Source of the DNA: Asterella californica
Taxonomy: Eukaryota > Streptophyta > Marchantiopsida > Marchantiales > Aytoniaceae
DNA length: 64,000 bases
Reading direction: 5' to 3'
Assembly: GCA_036924285.1 (NCBI GenBank)
Contig: JAYKYS010000004.1
Coordinates: 27,188,001 to 27,252,000, forward strand
Below, piece by piece: positions 22,624 to 33,399 of this stretch; the first letter of the stretch is position 1, and each line of letters opens with the position of its first letter. The notes below the pieces were generated by a model that saw only the letters and a program-made list of their open reading frames with translations, did no database searches and was not told the DNA's origin. The position numbers and the translations under genes are program-made.

Positions 22624-23035
22624 GGGCGTCACCGCACCAAGCTTTTTGACTGTTGTTTTTTTATCCAAGCTTCTCGGAGTTTAGGGTCGGTAATAACAGT
22701 ATCACTGCACCATGTCCGCTTTTTTTTTTTCGATTAGTCTGGACCTCTCCACAGATTAGGGAATAATCTGTGTGACCCCTCCCGTTAGCATCTGATTACT
22801 AGTTTTTGGAGTCGCACGCTTAAGTGAGTATATCGGGACTTGTGCTAGGTCAGTTCTGCTATATCACTGGTCCCAAAATCTGAGAGTCTTTGACAAAGTA
22901 TTGATGAGTTACTGTTAGATTTGTAGACTAAAAAAACAACAAAAAACACCACACACGTGGAGTTGCATCGGTGATCGTTATTTTTCCTAAAAAACTCAGA
23001 TAAGCAGAAACAAAAAGCGTGGTGCGGTGATGCCC
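22624..23035. mobile_element. Tourist-like MITE (PIF/Harbinger type), 412 bp
   Basis: Terminal inverted repeats of about 25 bp, GGGCGTCACCGCACCAAGCT at left and the reverse complement of GGGCATCACCGCACCACGCT at right, both then TTTTTG. TTA flanks both ends (22621-22623 and 23036-23038). A TTA target duplication with G-rich tips is the PIF/Harbinger signature. There is no coding capacity, so it is a MITE needing an outside transposase. It inserted into AT-rich spacer. Confidence 0.85.
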
Positions 23036-23397
23036 TTAGCCTTCTGTGGTTACCATGCCGTTTTGTTAAGCATGCATGTCACGTTCCCCTTAAACATGCG
23101 TGACCCATAGGGGTTTTCTCGGAGCTTTCCTAATCATGGCCCGAGGTTACTAATCGTAGCTAGAGTAGTTGTTACATCTAGTTTTACGGCGTACCCAGCT
23201 TCCACAACTTCCACGGATGGCAAGGAATATCCCCGTACAGCATCAAGCGGAAGGAAAAGGAGGAAATGGTTAAAAGGCATTATATGCGACAAATCTGCAT
23301 TTTAGGTATCTTTATTGAGTTATATACAGAAATGTAAGAAAAAATATATTTAAAGCTAAATATTTGTATATATTTCTCTTCAGTTTCTAGAAAATGA

Positions 23398-23437
23398 TCA
23401 CGAGGTCCCTTTTCGAAAAGGAAAAGGGACCTCGTGA
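23398..23437. repeat. Perfect 17-bp-stem hairpin
   Basis: TCACGAGGTCCCTTTTC and GAAAAGGGACCTCGTGA are exact reverse complements around a 6-nt loop (GAAAAG). The sequence is GC-rich in an AT-rich setting. No coding frame or related copy was seen. Confidence 0.9.
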
Positions 23438-23630
23438 GGAACCCACAGTTTACTGCTTTGGGACTTGACCGTTAGAGCGTCCGACGACTACGTAGGAACT
23501 ACTAGGAAGCCACAGTTGAATTGATCGATCCATATATAGGGCAGCACCCGACAGCAATAACATGACGCTAAAACGACCAGAAACTCTCTAATCTACTCAA
23601 AAGTATATTGCATATCTACCGGACGCATAA

Positions 23631-23673
23631 TTTCTTACCTAACCTGTCTACTAGGAACGGTTAGGTAATGAAG
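23631..23673. repeat. TATCTAACCCTT-type hairpin, copy 2
   Basis: TTACCTAACC and GGTTAGGTAA form a 10-bp perfect stem with a 14-nt loop and AT-rich flanks. Confidence 0.6.
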
Positions 23674-24066
23674 TAATATTTGGAATAAAATTATCTACTT
23701 GTTGTTACTAGGCTGCCGTTACTTGTACACGTGCCATTTTTATGGGTTATCTCCGGATCTTCTTAGAGGTTATAATATAATATAATACGTAAAAATATCA
23801 TATTTATTTTATATAATATTAACGTTATTTTACGTAATACAAAACGAGCAAAAGTTTTATTTCCTCCTTTTTATTTTATTGAAAGGTGATGGTAACCTGA
23901 AGGTTTTTACTGATATAGAATAGAGGCACAGTACGAAGCCCCAAGCGCAGAGCCCATCTAAGTTCTATAAAGGGGGCAAAGGGAGAGTTGAATGAATCTT
24001 TGTTACTCTTTACTACTTTTTGTTGTTAGGCTCTAGATTTTGCCTGGAATATGTATATTAACCATG

Positions 24067-24164
24067 CATATTATTCACCTTCTTCCAACTTCGGAAGAAA
24101 AGAAATATGCACGTTTTTTAATTTATGTTCTAACTTTTTTTGTGGGAAGAGTTAGATCATGAAT
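24067..24164. repeat. Double hairpin, copy 3
   Basis: A GCATATT...AATATGC hairpin (24067-24111) is followed by a TCTAACTTTT...AAGAGTTAGA hairpin (24119-24164). Copy 4 has the same two-hairpin order. Confidence 0.55.
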
Positions 24165-24781
24165 TAATAAATTATGATAGGAAGAACCAAGTGTACTAAC
24201 GATAGTTTATTTATTTATAGATTTTTACTTAATAAATGAAATTTAGCTATTCAAATTTAAAAAAAGTTCCACTGCAGCTTTACTTCTCTTCTGTGTACTA
24301 AATCAACTACAAGTCTTTTAAGTAATTTTCCGCCATGTCCACTCCCGTAGCAGTTTTTACTGCATCGATGCTTGTTTTGTTTTGTTCTTTATCCTGACCA
24401 GAAATTCATGTTAACTCAAGTCAGTGAATGTATGCATAGTTGAGTGACACCTGATTAGGAATACTAATCCTCCTTTGGCCAAGTTTCCATTAGATATAAT
24501 CAGTTGCCATTTTGGTGTGAGAAATCACAATTCCTACGTGGCGTTGAGATTGTGATTAGGTGGCATAGGACTCATACCATCTCTTAAGACCATCAGTTTT
24601 GAAAACTCAACTCGATGGGACCTGGTTTATGACATTTGATAGTTACACTTTCTGAATATAGTGATTAAACTTTGTACTATATTGTATAAATGTTGTTCTA
24701 CTTCGTTTCACTTTTGTTATATTGTGCTTTTGTAATAATGATATATATTATTATAGTTTATTGTATTATATATTTATTCCC

Positions 24782-24886
24782 GTGAATATTTGACCTATTC
24801 TAAAGTTTGGAAGAGAGGAATATTCACAAGTGGTTTAATTTATTATCTAATTTTTTTGTCTAGAATAATTAAGTAATAAGTAATTT
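24782..24886. repeat. Double hairpin, copy 4
   Basis: GTGAATATT...AATATTCAC (24782-24827) is followed by TTTATTATCTAATT...AATTAAGTAATAAG (24836-24881). The spacing is nearly the same as in copy 3, which suggests one element family with compensatory change. Confidence 0.55.
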
Positions 24887-26228
24887 ATAGATTATTTGAT
24901 TATTTGAGCTGAGCAAGCTACCGCACTTATATCCTCTAAGGCACATCTGGACCCTTACACTCATGGTTCAAATTTGGCTCCTTCCACAATTATTAGCTTG
25001 ACTAACATATAGAGAAAAAATTAAGTAATTATTTATTTAAAATTTAAAGTTTATTTAATATATATATCAATAAGAAAGCAAAACTTCCCCAGAAGGTCAT
25101 CGAGCATGCATATCATATGAACATGTTCTCTTTATATTACTGATTGAGGTTCTATCTCGATTACAATTTAATTTCCGGTACAAAACTACAAACATGAAGT
25201 TAGAGTTTAGAACCTCTACGTAAACAAAATCGGAACTTGGCAGCGTAAAGAGGGCCTTAGCCCCATTCTCTCACTGTCCCAAGAGTCCAAGCAAGGTAGC
25301 TGAAACCATATACTTACAAAAGGAATCGTACGTTTACTCCTGATTCCCCTGAATAACACAAACAAAGAGAAAGAAAGTCCTATTTATCTACTTCATCGCT
25401 GGAGACAGACAGATAGACAAGAACCTTCACCTGACAAAACTTTCCAGTCCTGCAGTGTTCCAAGACAAGCTTCCTACGGTAGTTTGTCGGAAACGTACAG
25501 TGACTTAGGGAGATTAGGAGACTGTAGTTGAGGCTTTTTAGGGTTAGGGTTGGTTATTGGCACTACAGTCAACTGTCTAATTGTTCTTCTCATAATCATT
25601 ATGTTTGTTAATTATTGCATTATTTTTATTTTTATTTCTACCATGAAAGGAGAAATTTGTCAAAACTATGCTTTCTGAGACTAAGTAGATTTTGTTCCTA
25701 TATTTTAAGTTATGACGTATCAGTGTATTACTCGAATAGATGAATATATGACGAATATACTCATAATATCTTATTAAGTCTTTAGCAAAGATAAAACTCT
25801 ATAGTAAAATAGGTTTGCAGACTGCATTTTTAGGGTTTGAGACGGAAATGAACCATTAGGATGTATTTTAGTTATGGACACTCGAACCTTGGTTATAAAG
25901 GATTATCGTAACTCCTCTAAAACTTTTAGGGTTTATGTCTGTAATTCTATGTACCACCATAGTCACCAGATGTTTCCAGTCTATTCACGTAAAACTGATC
26001 TCTTCAAACCGGTTAAAAGTTTTCAGTCCCACGTCTACAGATGTTCTACCGTACTTGACTGATATTTCAGACTTACTTCTTTTCATCTGAATCTTGTAAT
26101 TTTGCTTACAAAGAGAGGTTTGAATTTCAAAGAATCTCATTCCTTCAGTTTTCATTTCTTCACCAAGTAAGGACCCATGCGCACCTAGCGTTTTAGCTGA
26201 AACTTTATAAGAAGCTTTTCAACCCGTT

Positions 26229-26400
26229 TAGGTCTAACTCTCCTCCAAAAGTAAATGCTCTCAGCATTTACTGCCTAGGAGGGGAGGAGGAGGACTCTCG
26301 CACCACCTACGAGGGTGCGGGCAGTAGGCTGCCTACTTTCCGTATGCGTTGTGCTCGACTGCCGCATGCCTCCACATTCCGGAGATCGCTGCAGTCTGGT
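26229..26400 (-). repeat. GTCTAACCC-end repeat family, copy 3
   Basis: GTCTAACTCTCCTCCAAAAG, then the AGTAAATGCT...AGCATTTACT stem, CTCGCACCACCTACGAGGG and GCCGCATGCC. It is nearly collinear with 9079-9240. Confidence 0.7.
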
Positions 26401-26577
26401 CCGCTCCACTATGATGCTTGACCTCCGTTCTGTTGCTCGGCTTCCGTTCTGTCGCTCATCCATTTTGTGTTGATGCGGGACTCCCGTTGTGTCGATCTCA
26501 GCTACCGCGACGCGACGTCAGATTAGGACGAGATATCGAAGATTAAGACAGACACCAGAGTGCACGCGCTGTACATA

Positions 26578-26855
26578 GCAAGCAAACGGATAGCACGCTG
26601 CTAGCACGAAACATAGTGTTCACGAGAACTGTCAGCTCTCAAGCAAACAGGATAGCACGCTGCTAGCACGAGAACATTGGGTTCACGAGAACGGTCACCT
26701 CTCGTCTTCTAGGACTGTTGAGGAATGTAATCATTGGAGAATTTGAATGGAGAAGTGTCCAAGAACATACTCGTTGGAGAATTGGAAGGGAGGATTGTCT
26801 TGGACTGTAAGCTTTGAGAAATTTGAATGGAGGACTGTCAAGGACTGTAATTCAG
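26578..26855 (+). repeat. Two adjacent tandem repeat blocks
   Basis: Block 1: two units of about 63 bp containing GATAGCACGCTGCTAGCACGA and GTTCACGAGAAC (26578-26705). Block 2: three units of about 50 bp with TTGGAGAATTTGAATGGAGA and GGACTGT (26710-26855). No coding sense is seen. Confidence 0.7.
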
Positions 26856-27333
26856 ATTAAGGTTACACCACCGCAATCAGCTTTCTTGAGGTATATTCTG
26901 ATCCAAGCGGGTCCGTTCTTTTACTTGGAAATATTCAATCTTTCAGAGTGTACATTGTATGTTGGACAATGTACTTACACACACGTGATTTGTGAAACAC
27001 AGTTTTAATATATAATGTCACGAGTCAGGAACAATTCTTTGAATTTTAAAAGGTGGAGAAATTTGTCGGGACGCATATCTGAGAAGTTTGGTTTGGGTGG
27101 ACTTTTTCTTCTGAGCTCGTGGTCACTCCTGGTGTTAACGAGACAACTATTGGATCGAGCGAAAGTGTTGCTAGAGAGCATATCAGAGGACGTTTCATCG
27201 CTTGAGAGAAGAGAAAGAGAGTATCCAGGATGAGACTGATCACAGTGTCTTAGAGGAAAAAATAGGAGCATTGTCAGCGAAGAGAACAGGAGCGGAAGGA
27301 CGTACATGTTTAAGTACTTTCGAATTGATTTTC

Positions 27334-27597
27334 CATGTACATGACGTGATTGTTACATATCACATCTGATCTCGTCTTTCACATACCGCATCAATGTTGT
27401 GGCGTTTAGGACGAGTAAGCAAGTCTTGGAAGGAGCTAGTGGAACAGTCGATCCCTTGGTTGGGACTAGAATTGGTATGTATTAACAACCAGAGATTACA
27501 AGAGCAAGATCGAATGGATAGAGGAACAACGAGCATCGTTAATGTAGCGCCACCATATGGAGATAGTATTTGTGGAACGCTGCACGGCAGATAGGGC
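27334..27597 (+). pseudogene. F-box-like domain remnant
   Basis: The frame reads HDVIVTYHI, a TGA stop (27367-27369), then SRLSHTASMLWRLGRVSKSW and KELVEQSIPWL. This has the pattern of an F-box helix region: an ILSRL-like helix, then LxRLxxVSKSW. F-box proteins are substrate receptors of SCF ubiquitin ligases. No further repeat domain is recognised after residue 60. The stop fits a C-to-T change in CGA or CAA. An upstream plus-strand frame (27015-27233) could be part of the same locus. It is a decayed gene or an exon of an unresolved one. Confidence 0.4.
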
Positions 27598-28644
27598 ATT
27601 GACAAGGAGGATATAATAATTGCAGAATTATATCTTTGAGCTGATCTTACGGGTTGTCATTCACTTAGGTCAAACGGAACATATCCGACAAACCCGGCCT
27701 CAAACCTCTTCAACTTGAAGGAGGAAATATTTCCTTCGACAATGTTCACTTCGGGTGTGCAAAGTTGATCTTTCCACGTCGTTACTAGAGGTTTTGGAAA
27801 GTATAAGCAGCACCACTACTATATGGTTATGGTTAATCAGCTCACACTCCGAGCGTCTAGGTGAAACCTGTTTGTTTTGATGCCCCGGTGAGGAAAAGTG
27901 TTGCGATCGTAAGAACAAGTGGAATATATTTTGAGTCTACTATTTTCTCTTATGTATTCCAAGTCAGTATGACCATTAATCCAAACCTTTTGATGGACCA
28001 GAGCCTAATGTGTGATCCCACGTAGCCACCTTACCGCTTACACCTTGCGCTTATTCACATGTTTTTGCAAAACGGTCTTTCCTTATTTTGATGTATTTCT
28101 CTTTCCATTAACTGCGGTTTATGAACACAGAGAGCTTTAGCTTTGATTTTGCAGCTTAGTTTTACAAGCCTCTAAACACGCATTGACGTTTACTTCTGCA
28201 GCTCATTGTTGATAGCTTCTCATTGTACCTCTCTATTATCGATGGGTGCAGGGTTTGATCACGAGTTATTATCGGTTCACCAAAGAAGAATAATTTTGGA
28301 TCATAAATATTATATTACAAGCGGAAATGTTTGATGCTTCCTTCACGAGTAGCTTCATCACTTGATTTAAACAACATCATGTTCAGCGGATTGAGGTAAG
28401 GAAGAACTTCCTCCTAAAATTATATACCTGGAAGGAGATGGTGCTCAGAGTAAAAGTTTCGAGAGACAATATGTTGATCGAGTCTTGCAGCCATAGTCTG
28501 CGCACTTCACGAAGAGTATATAGCTGTCGTCTAGTACTATCGCTGACCAAGGGACCAAGAGTGTGACGATAAGACTTGAAATTTCACCACGGTCGTGCTG
28601 CACTAGATTTCAATGAGAGAATCTGAAAAATTGAGATATTGAAC

Positions 28645-28695
28645 GATGCGAGTCCGTCAGCAGGGTAGTAAAGGCTATGGGTTCATGTGTTCTGT
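28645..28695 (-). repeat. Inverted copy of the 9.28 kb repeat
   Basis: The minus strand reads ACATGAACCCATAGCC, then TTTACTACCCTGCTGACGGACTC, matching 9280-9325 and the second tandem unit there. Confidence 0.65.
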
Positions 28696-28994
28696 ACCTG
28701 ATTAGTATATTGCGGTGTAAGCTTGATGGCAAATCCAAGAAGCGAACCATCTTCCAATCCAGAATTCGTTCATCTGTGATGTACAAGAATCTACCAACCT
28801 TCCCGTTCTCCATCATGTCGACTCTGGCGGTTAAGTTTAGAAGTGCAATATCTCTACCCATAAGGTTCAAGAAGTTGCGGAGGGTCACAGTATATTAGTG
28901 GGAAGTGAGAGAGAGAAGAAGGAGAAGTAAATAAAAACAGTCACACAATCTTTTGTGGTGGAGTTTCATCTAGACGAGGTTTAGTTGGGATAGA

Positions 28995-29276
28995 ATGTGT
29001 TTTGTGCGGCGTCGCTGTGACATCTTGCAAACAATGGCAGTGCACATCAAGGAACTTGGAGTGAGTGGCGGACACGATGAGTTTTGTATGAAAGAAGACT
29101 ACCAGAAGTACCGGAAGAACTTACACGTTGCTGGTGATAATTATTGCATTTTAGCTTCGCGTCAAACATTGTGCACTTCCAATCGTTTGTACAGTGGAAA
29201 TATTCTCACGATGAATTTTATGGACGAATCAGCAACTGTTGAACCTGAGAAAATTATGCTGCAAAGATCAAAATAG
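28995..29276 (+). other. Exon-like ORF, unidentified
   Basis: A 93-residue frame (MCFVRRRCDILQTMAVH...), moderately charged and without a recognised domain. It lies in a 27-31.4 kb stretch with several exon-like segments and decayed coding sequence, but I cannot join them into one gene. Confidence 0.25.
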
Positions 29277-30574
29277 TTCATTCTAGAGTGCTACGAAGCA
29301 TACTTGTCGATGAAACAGAAAATTTAGGTGCGGATGAGGTCCTTTAAAACATTGACTTAGACTTAGTTTCCTACACGCCAAGTCCCATAGTACATCTGAT
29401 TATTTGTGATACTAAACTTGAACCACCATCCAGGTGATCGAATACTAGAAGAGTTAAGTAAGCATGAAAATTCTGAGCATTGGCAAAGTAAGCAGCCATT
29501 TAAAGACCGAGGAAGCAAATATCTGAACGTGACCGTAAAGTTGAAAACAGAAGGAAGTTGTGAACTCGGGCAGTCTTGCTGATTTATTTGTCATGTTCAT
29601 TATGAAAGGTGCTTGTAAAGAGAATGCTTATAATTCCATACTAAGCAAACCGTAGGTCCTTATCTTCTTCGCTCTTTTGCTTTAGGAGTAGTAGTAGATT
29701 GGGCAGATTTGATAGCAGATATGAAAAGCATTGACAGTACTCTGTCGATACTGTATCTCACAAGTGCTTTAATCACAGAGCTCATGAATAAAACTTGTTA
29801 ATCAAAAAGCTTATGTTTTTAAGAACTTGTGTCGATAGTGTCACGTTTCCATAAATTTCTGTCAATCTATGCCTATGACATGTCCGCAAAGCTTGGATGA
29901 AAAATCTCCATGATAAGATCATGGATCCTTTTACAAAGTGCAAATCAACCGTCAACTTGGTGAGATAATGTATGATTTTGATGAAGGTGATTATCTCCTT
30001 GTCTCTTCCTAAGAAAATGATTTGAAAAGTATATACTATATGAGCTCTATTTCAGTTTATAGTATACAATGACTATGAACAGTCAATAATTTTAGGACTA
30101 ATTTTTGTATACACGTTTGTACTTGCATGTTAATATAAGTGTTATGTCATGTAGCTTTGAAGATCCTCATGCTCTTTCACTACGGTTTATGGAAACATGG
30201 AAAGGAGAGACTTCATTCATCAACTATTAGGAAATTTATTGACATTCACGCATTCAGATGTGGGTTGTAAAATATCGTTAGTATGCACATGCAAACCAAA
30301 ATTCTCAAGGAAGTATTGAAAGATATCATAACACACTAAAGCAACATCTACATGGATCTCGTAAGAGAAAAAGTCGAGGCGTCTATCGTGGTTGGTCGTC
30401 TTATTGACCGAAACGATTGAGGTTTTCTTTTGATGCGCATCAGAACTGAAACGACAATGAAGATTGCAAAACCGTATTATCGTAAGTCTATTGCTTCTAA
30501 CTATTAGAAAAACGAGAGATATTCGGTATGTTAATGTGATGATGAAGGAATCTAATATCTGTGGATGACAGAAA

Positions 30575-30695
30575 AGTTACCTGTGTCACTTCTTGTTCAA
30601 CCCCAGATCGCACCCATGAGTGCAACGGTTTTGACAATGCCCAGACAGCTTGTACATGCGGATATGTCGTCCAAGGCAACACTTGCAAGAAACAG
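30575..30695 (+). other. Cys-rich exon-like segment
   Basis: The frame reads VTCVTSCSTPDRTHECNGFD, then AQTACTCGYVVQGNTCKKQ, and ends at a consensus donor (AAACAG|GTGAC at 30695). Seven Cys in about 40 residues, with a CxC...C spacing, recalls an EGF-like or other disulfide-rich module. I cannot assign the family. There is no clear upstream exon. Confidence 0.3.
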
Positions 30696-30851
30696 GTGAC
30701 AATATCTTTATAGTGTTTCATCATTTTCTTGAGGCTCCAAGGTTTTATCATTCGCTGGTTTAGTTTGCTTAATTCAGCATATTTTATGGACTTTTGACAA
30801 GGTTAAGTTTGAATGAGTAGATCAAGTGTTTGTTGATGGTTGATTTCTCAG

Positions 30852-31352
30852 AGATGAAATTGTTAGCAACATTGCGCACGAATTTTGGTATTGTCGCAAG
30901 AGGATTCAAGAGCTTGGGGGCAACAAAACGAAGAAAAATGTATCAATCATTGATCTCGATATGCCGTTGGAGTATATGGTTGAGTCAGATAATACTATCA
31001 ATCTAGATGACAATGCAGAAAGTAGTCAAAGTCTAGAGGAAGATCATATAGTTATAACATGTGACACAAAGTCTGTAAACAATCAGGAGCTGATGTCGTT
31101 GGAGGATTGTCATCACATCGTGGGTGAGATATGGACATCTATGAACCACTCTGCAAGTTATCTTATCTCGCCATTTATGCGCTGAGAGATACACAACAGA
31201 GAATCTTCGACTTGAAGACGCGAATCGAGACTATCAATGATATAGTGCTCAGCGGTGGTGATGATCTGAGCTCGATGTTTGAACCAATTCCTGACACGGA
31301 GATGAGTTTGATAAGACGTAAGGATTTTATGAAGAGATTCATGGATAAGTGA
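30852..31352 (+). pseudogene. Exon-like coding block with coiled coil, frameshifted
   Basis: After a good acceptor (GATTTCTCAG at 30851) the frame runs DEIVSNIAHEFWYCRKRIQE and continues acidic to about 31130. The sense continues in another frame (31131-31352) with LAIYALRDTQQRIFDLKTRI, a heptad-like helix, ending at TAA/TGA near 31350. A frameshift or small intron lies between 31110 and 31180. I do not recognise the protein. It may belong to the F-box-like locus at 27.3 kb, but that is a guess. Confidence 0.35.
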
Positions 31353-31359
31353 AAGAAGC

Positions 31360-32745
31360 GACAGAGGTTTTACAATATAAATAGTTGTTGCTAAATTGCA
31401 TACATAGAATTCTGAACCAAGGAGTGAGAACTTCCAAATCCATCGACTGAGAAGCAGGATCAACACTTTGATGCAACAAGTGTTAGATCGAGAGACGCTT
31501 CAGACCTTAGATCTTAACTAGTTATCAGATTGTGTGTCGTCAGAGTAACCACGAAAGATTGCACGGAGGAATAAACGCGTGGTTGACTCATAGTCTACAA
31601 TAGAAGAAGAACATGATCTTGGTTTTATTATAGTGGACATGAACGACAAAAACAGTACCACCAACTTTACTACAGTTTGATCTTTATATGTACTTAAGCA
31701 TTTGCAATCAAATATATTCATACTTTCATACTTTCATACATATAGTACTTTCTCCTAACTTTTTTTCTTCGCTAACAATTATTATATCTGCTCTCTTTTG
31801 GATGTCCCGGACTTTGTTGACGATGTGGATAGTCGAAACTCAATGCGAGGATATAGATCCATGCGGTTAAAGAGCGAATCCAAAAAAGGTATACATCTAG
31901 TCTCGGATGTGAGTAAATTCAGGTTTTAATATGCTGGAAAAAGTAGTCATTTTTCACTGAAATTCTAGACTTTAGATACTCTGGGACACACTTTCTGATG
32001 AATCTTTAAGTATCTCAGAACAATCTAAAATTTTGTCACTATGATATACGTAACATATACATCATAGTCACAATGAGAAGCTATGAACATTGAGCTGCAG
32101 AAGTAAACGTCAATGCGAAGAACCTTAAATTTTATATTTGCGCTTCAGCGGATCAGACTCAAGCTTCAAATCAACGTGGAACACAGTTCACGAGAAACAG
32201 ATCTTAGCGTGCAAGAAATTAAGTCTAAGCTTTTCCAAGAAATGAAGTCCAAACTTTCTCCAGGAAACAAGAAACGAAGTCTACAATTTCATTTTGGCAT
32301 GAACAGGAAGAATAATTAGATAACTTCAATTGACACCGAGCTAGAGTTCTCTCAGTTTTAAGAAAATCATCTCTAGCAGCATTAACACCAATATCGACTT
32401 CAAGATCGAGCTGTTCAGATGTTCGGAGGCGTGAACACAATGTTCTCCTGCGTGCTAATCATGTCTGCTTCCTACTAGCCCGAGCCCGGTGATCTTGCTT
32501 GCTAATGGCACTAATCCTCCGTCTGGACTTCGTCGAGTTATCCAAAGTCACAACTCGCATCGCGTTACGTTGAGCGTGGCTCGGCTACCAGAGAGAATGA
32601 CAAAAAATAAAATGGAGACAGAGAATAGAGCGGAGAATGTTATGTTTAATCTTGTCCGTTTTATCCTTTCAAGGGGCATTGGACTATCCTTTGTGGGTAA
32701 CCACAGCGTACCCCGACCAATTTCACACGACAGTGATTTTGTTGC
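31360..32745. other. Spacer, no supported gene
   Basis: Only short ORFs. At about 32200-32280 a small tandem stretch repeats AAGTCTAAGCTTTTCCAAGA-like units (three imperfect copies). Confidence 0.5.
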
Positions 32746-32750
32746 ACCTC

Positions 32751-32827
32751 CGACCGAAAGCAGGAGGGTTTGAACCCCAGACCTTTCGCTTAGAGATCAT
32801 GGACTCAACCATCTCAGCTACCGATCG
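32751..32827 (-). repeat. tRNA-like sequence, probable SINE head
   Basis: On the minus strand, CGATCGG can pair with TCGGTCG as a 7-bp acceptor-like stem 77 nt apart. Inside are an A-box-like TAGCTGAGATGG and a B-box-like GGGGTTCAAACCC at the usual spacing. The T arm does not abut the acceptor stem, so it is not a functional tRNA. Sequence continues leftward (32650-32750) without a tRNA 3' end, as in tRNA-derived SINEs. Confidence 0.5.
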
Positions 32828-32839
32828 GTAGCTGAGATG
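32810..32839. repeat. Perfect 30-bp palindrome
   Basis: Two exact 15-bp half-sites (CATCTCAGCTACCGA and its reverse complement) abut without a spacer. The left half overlaps the tRNA-like head, so the palindrome marks an inverted duplication at the SINE's 5' end. Confidence 0.92.
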
Positions 32840-32879
32840 TCATAATGGAACGAGCGAGGAGAATGTGATACAGCCGATA

Positions 32880-33045
32880 TGTGTAGATCGTTGAAATGCG
32901 AGAGAAGGTTCGCAAACGGCTGTCAAAAATCCAAAGCAGACCTCTTTAACACCAAGCGTAGGACCTATGGTCCCCTCCTCCCCTCCTAGGCAATAAATGT
33001 TGAGAGCATTTTCTTTTAGAAGAGGGTTAGACTTGAGCGTCAACC
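32880..33045 (+). repeat. GTCTAACCC-end repeat family, copy 4
   Basis: Matches 9440-9612: GGTTCGCAAACGGCTGTC, TAGGACCTATGGTCCCC, and a decayed AATAAATGTT...AGCATTTTCT stem, ending GGGTTAGAC. Confidence 0.7.
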
Positions 33046-33299
33046 CCAAGCAAGATAATTAACTGCAAAAAAGTTTATCTTTTAACGAAAGAAACTAGAA
33101 ATTTAGAAGGATGTACACATCGATTGAGATTATGATGCAAAGAAAAAACAATAAAAAGATATTTTTACAAATACTCTTAAAATTATAAAATAAAATAAAA
33201 TATACTGTTAATTTATTAGCTCTAGTTGATAAGTACGATGCGAAGGTCAAACTTATTATCGACCTTTATTCTCCAAGCTGAAAGTCCAAAAACGCCAGG

Positions 33300-33375
33300 T
33301 GAGCCTTAAACCACAACTACCGCTATATTAGCAGTGGGGATCTCCACCGCTAATCACTATTAACCTTTGCTAAGT
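33300..33375. repeat. GCGGTGGGGATCCCCACCGC hairpin repeat, copy 2 (inverted)
   Basis: The minus strand reads GATTAGCGGTGGAGATCCCC, then ACTGCTAA and GTTGTGGTTTAAG, collinear with 19736-19795. Confidence 0.7.
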
Positions 33376-33399
33376 AAGTTCGGCACGGACGGGACCCCT

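Larger units (their letters stand above)
23040..26225. other. AT-rich spacer with telo-box motifs
   Basis: No gene. Apart from the hairpins listed separately, it holds TTTTTAGGGTTAGGGTTGG (about 25538-25556), TTTTTAGGGTTTGAG (about 25828) and CTTTTAGGGTTTATG (about 25923). These are telomere-like or telo-box motifs, seen in plant promoters and as interstitial telomeric repeats. Confidence 0.55.

Noticed and set aside
32751..32827. Functional tRNA gene
   Set aside because: The T arm does not adjoin the acceptor stem and the anticodon arm is not convincing, so SINE head or relic is preferred.
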